Assembly (NCBI GenBank): GCA_936432065.2
Contig: OW386287.2
Coordinates: forward strand, 1,612,001 to 1,676,000
Length of the DNA stretch: 64,000 nt
Reading direction: 5' to 3'
Source: Rutpela maculata
Lineage: Eukaryota; Arthropoda; Insecta; Coleoptera; Cerambycidae
Shown in pieces: positions 12,091-24,782 of this stretch. The number at the start of each line of letters is the position of its first letter. Within the stretch, counting starts at the first letter, position 1. The position numbers were made by a program, and so were the translations under genes. A model generated the notes under the pieces. That model had not been told where the DNA came from. It did no database searches and was given only the letters and a program-made list of their open reading frames with translations.

Positions 12091-12326
12091 TACTATACGC
12101 CTACTGATGTTGCGTTATGAAAAATATAAAATCCAAGATCTCTTTATAGTATATAGTATATTAATTTAATTACATGCAACACAATTAACAACCCATTATT
12201 AAGATATTTCGATTCTGCAGAAAGTTACAACTACTCGCTACATGTAAATAAATAAAACAATGGTAACTAGTAACATATGAACAAGTAATTCTAATTAAGA
12301 ATATGTACAATACAATGACTATACTT

Positions 12327-13387
12327 TAGTGGCGCAGCCAGAACATTCATCTGGGGGGGGGCGGGGCAATAAAACCGGCCTCCCCAAAGGTTGAGGAAAA
12401 CTTTTCAGAAAACGGTTGAAAACGGATGTGTATAGACTCCTCTACTAGATAAAATGGGCATTTTGCTAGAAGTATTTGGGTTGTCTAATCATAATTTTCA
12501 CCCCCCGCAGTTCTAAAAAAGGGCGGTTTTTTGAGAAATATATAGATATATATGAATTTTAGCGTTTTTTCGTATTTTTCTCTATTTTGAGGAAAAACTA
12601 TGCATTTTGGTGAAAAATATCTAGAGAGCAAAGTTGTAGAGTATAAAATTTCCTACAAATTTTGTCTCTACCATTTTTTTTCGAATTCCGCTTAGTTTCG
12701 CCGATAGAGGGCACTAAAGAAATAAATATATATATGGACTTTTGCGCCTTTTTTTTTTAGATTTTGAGCGAAAATTATGCATTTTTATGAAAAATACTTG
12801 AGGCCAAAGTTGTAGAACATAAAATATATACATATTTTTATGGAAAAGAAAAAAAACAGAAAACACCTAAAGATAGTGAATTTTATGTTCTGCAACTTTG
12901 ATCTCATGTAATTTTTCATAAAAATAATTAATAATTTTCGTTCAAAATCTAAAAAAAGGCGCAAAGTCTATATGTACATTTATTTCTTTCGCGCCCTCTA
13001 GCGGCGAAACTAAACGGGATTCGAAAAGAAAAAGGTGGAGACGAATTCTATAGGAAATTTTATGCTCTACTACTTTGCTCTCTTGATATTTTTCACCAAA
13101 ATGCATAGTTTTTCCTCAAAATAGAAAAAAAGACGAAAAAACGCTAAAATTCATATATATGTATATATTTCTCAAAAACCACCCTTTTTTAGAACTACGG
13201 GGGATGAAAATCATGTTTAGACAACCCAAATACTTCACTTTTTACAGGTCTCATAACTGTGGGAAAATTTTCTTAAATATTTCTTAATTTGAAGGCACTA
13301 TTTGTACTAAATAGTGATTATGCTTCTTTATTTTTTGGTTCATGGAAGACGGCTTGGGGGCATGCCCCCCCCCTGGCTGCGCGCCTG
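12327..13387. mobile_element. hAT-type foldback element, 1061 bp, with exact 8-bp target duplication
   Basis: CTATACTT at 12319-12326 is repeated exactly at 13388-13395. Inside it the left terminus TAGTGGCGCAGCCAG matches the complement of the right terminus (CAGGCGCGCAGCCAG). Next come G-runs and C-runs, and then almost the whole element is an inverted repeat centred near 12845, with about 380-bp arms that run through GTTGTCTAA, TATGCATTTTGGTGAAAAAT and GCGCC-flanked segments. Ends of the CAGTGGCGNAGCC type and 8-bp duplications are hallmarks of hAT transposons. There is no transposase, so it is non-autonomous. Confidence 0.88.
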
Positions 13388-13523
13388 CTATACTTAGAGA
13401 TGCAAGAAAAAATATTTAAATAGGTATATTTGATTTCGAAACCCTTTTTCTGCTTATTATGAACATTTGCATAACTTCATATGACGGTACACACACATAC
13501 CAAAATATTCTTGGTTAGAATAC

Positions 13524-15114
13524 AAAGAACAATGTGAAAACAAGGGCTTTCTTGGGCCATCCGTGGTAAAGTGTGGAAACCATCTTTTTTTTACTAATTT
13601 TGGGGTGCTAAAAAACAAACCTTATTTGGGGGTGGCATTGGAATTGATATTAGAACTTGTCACTAGAATTAGAACTATAAGAGGTTGTTCTTTTGCAGGA
13701 AATTCTCTTAACATACTAAATTTCGATAACGAAGTAGAAAAAGAAGTAAAAAAAAAAAACAAATTCACCCTTTCAACCCTACTCGGCAAAAGTCATTTAA
13801 ATAATTAAAGAATTTTTTAATATAAAACCGCTGCCCAAGGAATCACTACTACTTCCACATCCAAGTCACTCACAACGAAAAAATTTTGAATGTGGAAATA
13901 ATTGTTTATGGAACTTTAATAATATAATATTTGAAATCCTCTACCCAAAAACCCATAAAACGATACCCCACATCGGTAGTGGGATGGGGGTGGTGATAGG
14001 GGGGTGGTAGTGGGCTGGATGAGGTAAAAAAATATTTTGAGGTTTCTGGTTCTTATACATACACTAAATCACAATTTTTTTCATCCATTTAATAATGGGG
14101 TGGGGGTGGTAATGGGGGTGGTTAATGCTAAAAAATTTTTTGAGAACTTAGCTTCTCTTGTATATACTAAATACCAAGTTTATGAACTCTTACCTGCTTA
14201 ATTTACCTATTTACCCCAAATTTACCCCAATTTACCCCCTAACCCTTCGACGGAATAAGATGAAAATAAAACTAGTTCCAGATCTCATTATAGTACATAC
14301 GTGTAAAAAATTTCAAATCAATATCTTAAACGTGCGCACAAAAAAGTTACGACAGACAGACCGACAGACAGAAATTTTTTTTCGCTCAAACTTAAAATTC
14401 GACGTTTCATGACATTCTAAGCGTATCTGAACAATAAAAATTTTTGTCACTATATTTCCACTGGATGTGGAAGTAAGAAATAAGTAATATTTTCTGGATA
14501 GCGATATGCACACCATACACCCCAACGCCAAGTGTGGTTGGAGTGAGAAATATTCATCTGAATTGACTAAATCACCTTATTATGATATAAAAACATCAAA
14601 CTGAGTGATTAGGGATCTTTTGTAATTAATACCAATTAAAACTCTAAAAAGATAAAATCCACCACCTTAATTGATGGGGATGGGTGTAAAGGTATTCAAA
14701 AGTAATCACATTATAACCTGATAATAGCCATTTAACGACGAGTTTCGTTTTTTTTTTTTTTAAATAAATAAATAACCTTACATTAGACATTGTAACTTCC
14801 ACCTTTCTTATGGGTGGTGAAGGGTGAGGGAAACGAGGGGGGATGAATTTAGAATTTTTGCTTCTTTTTCTACTTACTTAACGAAACTGAGTATTTTGAA
14901 AGAATTTTCTGCACTAAAGAATATCCTTTTTGTTGCAAGTTCCAATATCAATTTCAATGCCACTCCTAAATAAGGGTTGTTTTTTTACTATCTTCCCGAT
15001 GTTTTTAGCCAATTCGGATGACAGATTCACAGCACCACAAAATTATTAAAAAAAGATGATTTCCACACTTTACCACGGTTGGGCAAAAAGGCCCTTTTTT
15101 AAAAATTGTTCTTT
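13524..15114. mobile_element. 1.6-kb foldback element with G-rich core
   Basis: Left arm AAAGAACAAT at 13524 and right arm ending in its complement at 15114; GTGGTAAAGTGTGGAAA (left, near 13565) and its complement (near 15060-15080) are perfect. Inner pairs include the segments around GGGGTGGCATTGGAATTGATA and the opposite strand near 14940-14980. The core has G-rich tracts at 13980-14020 and 14096-14122 and a GACAGACAGACCGACAGAC tract near 14352. The frames at 13563-13808 and 14158-14531 are not credible genes. Confidence 0.8.
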
Positions 15115-16560
15115 AAATTTGTTGTAAGACAATCCGAAATAAGACTTACCTTTTGGCTCTTATCTTTTCTCCATTTAGATAAGAGAGGGCACTGATTAAG
15201 GTGACGATCCCTGTTACATGGTACGATGATGTCACTAGAGGAGTCACTAGGTGAAATTCTGGTAAATACGTCAGTCAAATCACCATGATTTTCTTTAAAC
15301 TAGCTTGCTACTCTGGCTTTTTTACTATTCGATTAGATACTGTTTATTACAAAGATCTTACGACTGCAGTTTGATTTTGAGAACTGCTATTAAATGGTAT
15401 GTAGGCCTGACACATCGTATTATAGTGCCTGCGAGACTTGGGACCATGTTCAATGGATTCCAGTAACTCATATCATGGCAAAAAAGACACTGGATGTGTT
15501 ATTTGACTATCGTGGGGGTGAACAACGAATGAACAAGAGTTGTTCACTCTTTATCAGTTTTAAGATTATTTAAAACGTATTTGCCTGGGTGTATTTAAAA
15601 AAATCATGAAACAAGTAATTATATCAGTTTACCCATTCTCATGCAATTTCTTAGTAGATACCAACTTGCGCTTAGGTAGGTAACATAGTAACCAGTTTGC
15701 AAAAAAATTGATAAAATAGCACGTAGGTACAATTAGAAGTAATATACAGGTTCTATTATACAGGGAATGTTTTGAAGAATTTAATAAGAAAAGCAGGATA
15801 AACTTCTTATTCATGAAAAAATATTAAAATAGAAATTTTCTGCTTCATTTTCTATTTTTTATTTACAAAACTTTGAAACATTTCTAAATTAAGTTTTTGT
15901 AGGAAACAAACCAGAGCAACAAAGAATTTTACAACAAACCTTAAAATATCGAATGTTTTCTTTAATAATGACATTATTTAATATAAAAATTTCAAGTAAA
16001 ATCTTTCTAAATTCTAACAAAATCTGCAGAAGATACAATATTTTTGTAACTGCTTCTGATTATAAAATTTTTTGTTTGCTTATAGTAATAGTAAAGAATA
16101 TTTTTATAGTATTTCGCAAACACCAGAAAAAATAATCTAGGAAACATTTTAAAAAAGAGGATCTATCTATTAAACTATTCATTTCAAATCTTTGCATTTT
16201 TTTGACAACATACCTCTGGTTAAACTAGAAATTAAGAAATTCTAAATAAATAAATTTTTTTTGGACTTTCTTAATTTCTGGTATAACTAGAAGTAGATAA
16301 TCAAAAAAATACAAAAACAATTGAATTTAATAGTTTCTTCCCTTTTTTGATTTTTCATAGACTATTTTTCTGCTGTTTGTGGAATCCAATAAAAAATATT
16401 TTTTACTATGGTTCTGATATTGTCATGAAATTTCTTAAAACATTCCGCAGATTACCGAAACTATACCTCCTATATCTTAATGATACCAACAGTGTAACAA
16501 CTAGAGGGCGTTCGACAGGGTGAAATAAAGAAAAATAATGTTACAGTAAAAAAAACTTTA
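15115..16560. other. Intergenic DNA, nothing supported
   Basis: AT-rich, with two 60-codon frames (15629-15814, 15953-16135) of no recognisable content. No clear inverted repeats. Confidence 0.35.
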
Positions 16561-17425
16561 TTGAAAAATGAAAATGTTTGACATTGGTTCTAGTGGTAAA
16601 AGATATTTCGTTTTGGAGAACGTAGTTATGGGAGATGGAGACGAATCGATGAGTGAGGAATAAAAAACGTATGAAATTTCACATAATGGTTTATTAACTC
16701 TACTATATTCAGAAAATGAGAGGCCTAAAAGCCCCGTTGTATGATCTACTGATCATCATCACATCATTAGTTTATTCTTATATTTAATTAATAATAAACA
16801 ATAATATATCAATAATCAATTATCATGTCTATAAGACATAATGTGAACATGGAAACTTGACAAAATGTTTGACTACATTATATAGTTACTAAAAGATAAA
16901 TAAGATCAAGAACTTATAATTTGGACTTTTAATAAATACATATCATTGGAATGAGATACATCATCATTCGACAGTTTAATTAGTTTATGGCACGATTTAA
17001 TTAACACAAATCCTGACGAAATATTGAGAGAAGGCAAGGAGAGTCGGCAACACCCTTAAAATTTATAATCACACACTTTATCAAATTAGTTCACTCACCC
17101 CAAAACGACAGGCATGTAGAAACCTGGTCTCCCCGCTGCTGGCGTGGCCCCCAACATAATAATGACACATTTTTATACAAGAGTTATACAAGAATAAATA
17201 ATTTTAATATCAACACTCATTTAATAAGAAATCAAGTGATATATCGTACATGGCCCCGAATAGAATCAAACGATCTGTCGTCTCTACATGCCTATCCGCA
17301 TTCAACAATAAGGAGAAAACTATCCAATATCATGAATATTTTATGTACGAGCTTTAAATATCATGCATACACTCATATTTTTTTACACATTTTTAATGAT
17401 CATTACGTAAATATCATAATATATA

Positions 17426-17446
17426 ATATATATATATATATATATA
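17426..17446. repeat. (TA)n microsatellite
   Basis: An uninterrupted TA dinucleotide run of about 20 bp within a longer AT-only stretch. Confidence 0.9.
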
Positions 17447-20400
17447 ATAGTATTCTTTATATTTTTCAAAAAATAATCTGTTATAATTTGCTTTTGTTAC
17501 GCGTGTTCTCCCTATTCCTGAATGACCTCGCCTTTCTTACAGGATTATTGTGAATAAATTCCTAAATTTAATATGCCCGAATCGAAGCAGCCGTTAACGC
17601 AAGGCCGCCTACGCAAAAAGGACACTTGCCGGCTGCTCCCGTCCGTGACAACTGCTTAACAGAACTGCTGGGGAACAATCGCAATTATTTTTCTATATAG
17701 TTGAGGTGCTTTCGTTCCCCACCAGAGGAAGCAAACAGCTAGTTGTTTGCTTTGTGATGTGACTTAAATAACAATCATTACTAAAAATATCACAAAATTG
17801 TTGTTGATAAAATGAAAAAATAATGAGCCACCTATAAATATATTATACAAAGTATATATTTATACAAATGTTCATATACTGGATTTCATATGGGAGGGTA
17901 GAAAAAGTCCTTTTCTATGTGGCTCACATTAAAATTCACTCTGCCATCATATCATTTCAGGTAATTTTATCTGATGTTCTAAAAATATACCAATATAACA
18001 ACAACTAGTTTTAAGATTTGACCTATTATATCTAGGTCGCTGCTTAAGAGTAAGAAATCTCACACAACATAACTCGCCATATTGTCAGTTACCAAATAAC
18101 AAAAAAGTCATATATAAAAAAACTTGAACAAAAACACATAAATATTATAAAAATATAGTGGATTCCAAAAGACTATCTCTAGAAATGATGTTTAGGCAAC
18201 TGACGGGCCATAAGGATATACTTAACGAAAACTATAACGATAACCGAAGCAAAAATTGTTAGTTTAAGTATTTTCTGTCAGCAAAAGCCAGGGCGTTTAC
18301 GCATTAGCCGCGAAGCATAGCAAAATATCTCTGAAGCTGCTTAAATGTGCAATAAAACGCTGACTACTCTATATACCGACTGCATCATGGCCTAATCACA
18401 GTGAAACTCCAACCTCAATTAGCACAGCAAAAATAGGACTTTCATTAAGAAAAAGTTACCTTACTTTGAAACTCTGCATAAGTATTCATTAACCATCAAA
18501 AAACACAAAAAAGTTTACCATCCAACCTCACGCAAGGGGGTTTTATGGGGATGAGAAGGCAAAACGGTTTTTTATAAATAACTAAAAATCTTTAATAGTT
18601 ATGAAAAAATATTTCGAATAAAAGTTGCAGCTACGGTAATTACGTGTATTTTGTTTTTTACCAATCTCTATGATAAAATCTCTTCGAAATATAAATTGTA
18701 TGAAGTTTATTTATATTTGTTATAATAATAATTTGCTCATCCCAGTTGTAATAAAAGTTCCTGCAATGAAAACTGACAATCTTCATTTTCGTTAAGAAAA
18801 TTTATAATATTTTCGATACCTGCAGCAACGTATTAGTATTTCTAAATTAGTCTTTATGACAATTATAATTATATCTTACATTTATGGAATTTATATCATT
18901 AATTACTGATATACGGAGGTAAACTTCTTGTGCAAAACTTCTCTCTTTGAGTCTGGTGTCAATGAAATTTTATTGTCCATTGAATTTAGTAAACATATCC
19001 TCCTATTTCTTATTTGCAAAGGTAACTTTCCAGTGCGTATAATAAAGCAGCATTTTCCCAAAATAACTGATTCATCTTTTCTTAGCCTTTTGGGAGGATA
19101 ATTTTGATAATGAAGCTGTGAATTCTTCTTCGTCTTTTCTATATCAAGAACACTTAACATATTTGATATTTATGTAATCAGCTCTGCATTTTTTATGAGT
19201 AACAATACCTTTTTTAAAAAAATCATGCTTGTCATTGTGACTATATTTAATAGCTTTCTTAAAATTTTCAAATTCTGCAATCCAGAGGTCACTTTTTCAT
19301 CAACTGATACAAATTTTCCACAAAAGAAACATAATTTTCCTCATTTTATTCATTTTCCTCATTCGTTGTCTTCATTAAAATATTAATTATACTTTGACAT
19401 TTAGATATATACAAACACAGCTAAAACAGCTAAAAAATGCGTCCGTACTATAGTACCGTTCATCATTTTACAAGTTTAATGACACATGTCTCGGAGAGAT
19501 ACGCATCATTTCCGTAGCGACAACTTTTATTCGAAACGTTTTTTCATAACCGTTAAATTTTTTTTTTTTACAAAGGACCGTTTTGCTCAACTATCTCACC
19601 ACCTGGAGTTAGGTGGTGAACTTTTTTTTATGTGTTCTTTAATAGCTAATGAACACTTTTGTCAAATTTCAAAGTGAGACAACTTTCTACATATTCACGT
19701 CATTTTTGGGCTTATTTTTACTGAATGAAATTATTAATTTTAGACAACGAAACGTCAAAATATGTACACATAAGAATATATCAAGTAACCTATACAACAA
19801 CTAATTTCCTCTCGCAAAATTTAAAAAAGAACAACGACATAAACTTAAACTTACCACATAAAATAACAACAATTTAGTACACCAAACAGAAGGTTACATT
19901 AAAATATAAAGGAAAAAACATACAACAATAACAAAATCTCTTAAAGCTATACACAAGATACGAAATGTATACTTACTTGCTGTCTTACTATGACAATAAC
20001 GAGTAGATTTTGATCTTTAATTTGATTTTAGCGTCACTCGGTGACAGACGGTCGGACATTTCACTGGAATTCGCGCAGAGAGAGATAGAGTACAACTGGC
20101 AATTAAAAGAAGCGACATCTCAAAAGGACTTTGTAAAATTACCGAAATTTTAAAATCTTTTAAGTATCATCAACAACAACTATACAATAAAAGTTACAAT
20201 TCAAACAAATGACCGAGGGCAATCGGAGGAAAACAGTAAATTTTTTCTTATATGATATAATAAAAATGGAAGCCAAACTGGATTAGAATTTATAAGTTTC
20301 CTCTACAATCCCCATTAACAATGAGTCAACGAAAGAAATACTGAATACTTGTCATGATCTTATCATCTTGGTGAATAAAAAAAAGCGAAAGCAAAGGTAC

Positions 20401-20602
20401 GTAAAAATAAAGCGGGGGGTCGTAAAAATATGCAAATTACAATCGAAACACTCTACGCGAAAACAAAAATCGCTAAGGAACAGCTAAATCTATAACTATA
20501 TTAAGTATAGAATAAGATGTAAACGTTCGAACTAGGGACATGCAAGACAATATAATGTTATATGTTAAGAGAAATTATTCTAGGTTAGGCTAACTATGGA
20601 CT

Positions 20603-20620
20603 ATAATAATAATAATAATA
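20603..20620. repeat. (ATA)n microsatellite
   Basis: A short trinucleotide run, about six units, just before the GC-rich island. Confidence 0.85.
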
Positions 20621-20635
20621 TAGCAATGGGTATAC

Positions 20636-20945
20636 AAACATGTAACGTTCTCGCGCTTGCGATCGCCGTAGCTCGCGCCGCCGCCAATTACCTTTAAAAC
20701 GCCGTTAATTTAACCCCCGCGCGCCTATCGGAAGAGCGGCGGAGCGGATTCAGCGCACAACTTAAAAGATTTCTCATAAACTCTCTGACCAGGTAAATTT
20801 TTGTACAATATAATTGCTCTAAGAACTCCGCCCCGCTGTCGTCCGCGAAACGGCGGGGAAGTTAACGTGGTATCACCGCACGTGCTGCCGGTGTCACGCA
20901 AACGGCGAGAACCGCAGGGGGGCACACAACGCGCAACCCAACAGA
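20636..20945. other. GC-rich island with many CpG
   Basis: About 300 bp far richer in GC and CpG than its surroundings, with TAGCTCGCGCCGCCGCC near 20670 and GAGCGGCGGAGCGG near 20733. The only frame across it (20725-20925, minus) has no recognisable product. It may be a conserved regulatory or UTR segment; a promoter is possible but unsupported. Confidence 0.35.
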
Positions 20946-23900
20946 AGAGCTAACCTAGCAAACGATGCGAATGCACTAGAAGCAAAGCAGAGACCCGTGC
21001 TCTGACTGTGGAAGCTCTCACTCTATCTTGGTATTAAAGGGAAAGACCAAAAGAGCATTCGGACAGGATCGTCAATATGAGTCTGCCCCGGTGAAAACAT
21101 ACTGGTATAAAATGGATTCAATCCTGTGCAACCGCGCCAAACCACTGAAACTTTGTCGCCAACTTTATCGGCAAAAATTTTTCTGACATTTTCAATAAAG
21201 ACCAAGTTTAAAAATATGCACGTCCGGTCGAAAGCAACTTTTCCATCATCATAAATATTTAACAAAATGTCAGTTGTTTCCATGTTCATAATTTTTGAAA
21301 TTTCGGACCAGAAATTTTTGTCCTTATGCTCGTTTTTATGACCATTGTTTGTTGGGCCTGTACCTCTGGAAAAAGTTCATAAAACATTATTTGAATGCAT
21401 TCTTGGCATTTTTTGTAATTTTCGTGAATTCTATAGTTTACAAAATTTTGTTTTCAAAATATTTTCAAATGATGAAAAATTAAAATTGACACAAAAAAAA
21501 TGTTAATTAAAGTAAAGGGTATCTCTACCTTTAATTAGCAATATCCACATTTTTATTATGCGTCGCATTCAACAAGAATTTGTAATTTGTCTGTCTTAAA
21601 ATCGGAGATTTTTTTATAAATATATTTCAGAGTTCAATATCTATTCACATTTTCTTCAATTGTGACTATGGTAAACGAAAAGATAAATATTCTTTCTTAC
21701 GATTGTATGTAGCGACATTTTGTGTAGCAGTCGAGAGAAAAAGTAAACAGGTACAAAAATTTGAACTTGTTTTTCATTGCAAAAAAAAATGTTACCATGA
21801 AACATCCATTATATGAATATGAATTATAATTATATGAATTATACTCTTCCCCTTAAAAATGTTTTTTTTAATAACGATCCGATAATTTCTTCAAAAAGAT
21901 GTTTACAAACTTTATCGGCAACAATGTATCCAGAGTGTACAGACAAGCATGACTATGTTGCTAAACATTTAATATCCCATCAACTTCTTGAGCTTGTTCG
22001 ACGTTTCCAATGTTTTTTTTTTTTTAGTATATGTTTATATGTACCTCTCTCCATGTATTATTATGGAAAGATGGTCCAAAGACACGAAAGACACAACAAA
22101 CCACAACTATGAAAGTAAGCAGAAGAAAATCGGTAGATGATTCGAAATATCAAACATTTCTCGTATCACTCTCGCTCCACATTTTGTCATAGACTAAATT
22201 ACTGGCAACGAAATCACTTTCGCTTGGACGTATATATTTTAAATTTGGTCGTCGATTTTGTTGGAAACATTTAAGAAAAACTATTGCCGATAACGTCAGC
22301 GGCAAAGTTGCTTTGCTCTGGATGGGCTTTTAGTTTGGCAGCGTTTATCAGAGAAACTACCACAAGTATAAATTTTTAAATAGATCCGGGCGAACACTGT
22401 CGCGCGCGTTCCTGGCCGATGCTCCCGCATAATACAATATGTACGTACGTAACAAGTTGTTTATAGTTAATTTGTTAGACCTAATAATTTTTAAATACTA
22501 TAATTAGACGAATAAAGTAACTCTTAATGCGAGTTTGTCCGTTACAACCTATATCTATATACAATATATTAATAACAGCACTGCCACGCATTCAGACCAC
22601 CCGATATCACAATCGGCACCCCATCTCGCCCTTTAATACCAAACCGTCGAACCGTGGAACTTTAGTATTAAATGCTTTTCAGGAACATTTGTTCATTTTC
22701 TTTCTTATTTTTTTTTTATTGTGGCACTTGATTGGGAGATATCGAGTTATCAACAGAATCACACTACATACCCGACGATTTTGACTAGACCAATCTATCA
22801 TTAGCCCGAGGTTTAGATGTCGTTCTCCTCCGTTCAAAAACCATACAGGCAACAAAAGTACTTATTTTACTACAACCTCTAGACATTAAATCAACCGATC
22901 CCCACACCTTCGCGATTCCAAATGCGGCCGTTAACGAGTCAGTCTTTTCATTTACGATTTAAACCACATGTGTATGTACTACGCATATAGAATTATAGAC
23001 CAGTAGAATGAGTGCTCAAATTACGTGCCAACTGAGGTTTCTAATCGTCGTTGGAAAGCCCTTTTCATCCTCATCACATACTGAAGTTCCCACTCAATCA
23101 TGTTGACTCTCCATCTTGACAAAATGGCAGAAACCGGGCATTCAGATAACGGCCTGGAAAGTGGTCTGTTGAACGTCTTTGTTTTCAAATTTTTCAGTTT
23201 TGTAGAAGATCCAAATTTAGAATTATTATATTTTGTTTATGGTGTTCAACCTTACTTCTTTCTCCTTGTGCTAACTATAGGCACCTTACATACATTTTTT
23301 AAAGTTCTAGAGTAACAAGAAATGTGATTTATTTAATTTTTATCATACAAAAGGTTCATTTTACGAAACTGTCATACTGTCTTTTTTTAAGCATTTTATG
23401 AATTCTCGATTTTTATACATTTAAAGCATTTTTTAACCAACAGAAAACTACTCCAAAACTGCTTCTGAAGTACTGAAATTGTGCAAACATCGTTTTTTAT
23501 ATTTTTGGCGTGGGAATACTTTTAAGTGGTAAGTCATGACAGCATATTTTTAGTAATTTTCAACTGTGCGACTCTAAAGCTCGGAAAATATGTCTACTCA
23601 GATCCATGGTCAGAATTTTTTTCGGAAGGTGTTTTTGCCGAATATTATGTACAATATTAATAATAATAGAAGTAAAATTGGAAACGCAGCGGACGTGCGG
23701 ATGTCCGCCATTTTTTCAAGATGGCGTGTTACGTATACACGGGATTAAGCGGAAACTTGAAGATGTAACAGCTGATGAAAAGAATTTTCCATCGATGCAT
23801 ATAAAGCTTGGTTAGCTCAAACATTGAGCAATTTTTCTCATTTCCTGGTGACAACTTATTTTATATATTCAGATTTGATTACCACTTACGTGGAGTATGT

Positions 23901-24630
23901 GGATTGATTCAATAGTTAAAGCTATAAGATTCACGAAATTCGTTGTAATTCCCTCTATATGATAGTCTGGATACGACTTGAAACTACGAACTAATACGAA
24001 AATTAAATTTCTAGGAAATATTTTCCAGGTGCATACAAGGTGTTTGATTTAATGGCTTCAGGGCTGTATTTAATATAAATGTTAATATTTTAGAATATGT
24101 CACATCCAACACCATTATAATCACAGCAAATATACAAAATAAAACAATTAAAGTTTAATTAATAACACAGTGACAATCATCACAATGGAACAAATGAGGA
24201 CGCTCCAGATATCTCCCTGTTCGACAATTATCATGTCTTACCCACTGCTAGGGTGAAACCCGATGGATGTTACATTTTTAACAATTTTATGGATAAAGGG
24301 GTGGCTCTGTGTGTACCTATGTGACATCAGAGAGCCTCGGCTTAAGGCCATAGGTACAATTTTTATATATAACATTTAGTTCATACCACTTGTAGTTAAA
24401 AAAATGTCCAACAGAGAAAAAAACAGGATTATAGTATTAAATATCCATCCTACATTCACTCGCTCATAAATTTTCAGATTTTACTACACTAATTTTTTTT
24501 TTCAAACAAAAAACTAAACAATATAACACAAATTATTTTTTGTCATTAAATGACTTTTAGGTATATAATATTGGTAATAAAAAGTTCTATATAAACATGT
24601 GATAAATAGGGATTCAGTTTGTCGTTGTTA

Positions 24631-24782
24631 CTACTGCAGGTAAGAGGCCAGGGCGGCCATGACAGGTGCAGGTGGCAGCGCTATAGGGATGTGGTAGTAT
24701 TTACAGGCGGACCGACAGCACTGTCCCTTAGCAGCATCACGGCAAACGGCCACTCGCTGCTCCACCACTTCCACCCCATCTC
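24631..24782 (-). CDS. mbl: muscleblind alternative terminal exon: CCCH zinc finger and short C-terminus
   Basis: Acceptor TTGTTGTAG, exon start 24782, stop TAG at 24631-24633; 152 nt. Entered in phase 1, it completes the Gly codon split at the donor of the exon at 32274-32358 and reads GDGVEVVEQRVAVCRDAAKG, then QCCRSACKYYHIPIALPPAP and a short tail ending ALASYLQ. The finger has CX7CX4CX3H spacing, as in the even-numbered fingers of muscleblind/MBNL proteins, and the KYYH end resembles their KYFH. With the finger in the preceding exon it forms a tandem pair like MBNL fingers 3 and 4, which bind YGCY RNA. Assignment to mbl rests on strand, order and finger type; a separate CCCH gene lying inside the locus is the alternative. 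Upstream frames through the same bases on the plus strand are shadows. Confidence 0.65.

Larger units (their letters stand above)
16561..24630 (-). other. Repeat-poor block downstream of the mbl terminal exon; possible long 3'UTR
   Basis: About 8 kb directly 3' (minus strand) of the stop codon at 24631. By eye it has no long inverted repeats, unlike the DNA on both sides. It mixes AT-rich tracts with islands of higher GC (20636-20945, 17561-17660, 22380-22430). Frames of 60-106 codons exist on both strands, but none has a recognisable domain or splice context. muscleblind genes often have long 3'UTRs, so I suggest UTR or conserved non-coding DNA. I did not identify the poly(A) site. Confidence 0.35.

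Noticed and set aside
17426..17446. (TA)n tract as a replication or attachment site
   Set aside because: A simple microsatellite explains it.
20725..20925. Gene in the GC-rich island
   Set aside because: High GC lengthens chance frames; the translation shows no motif and no splice context.
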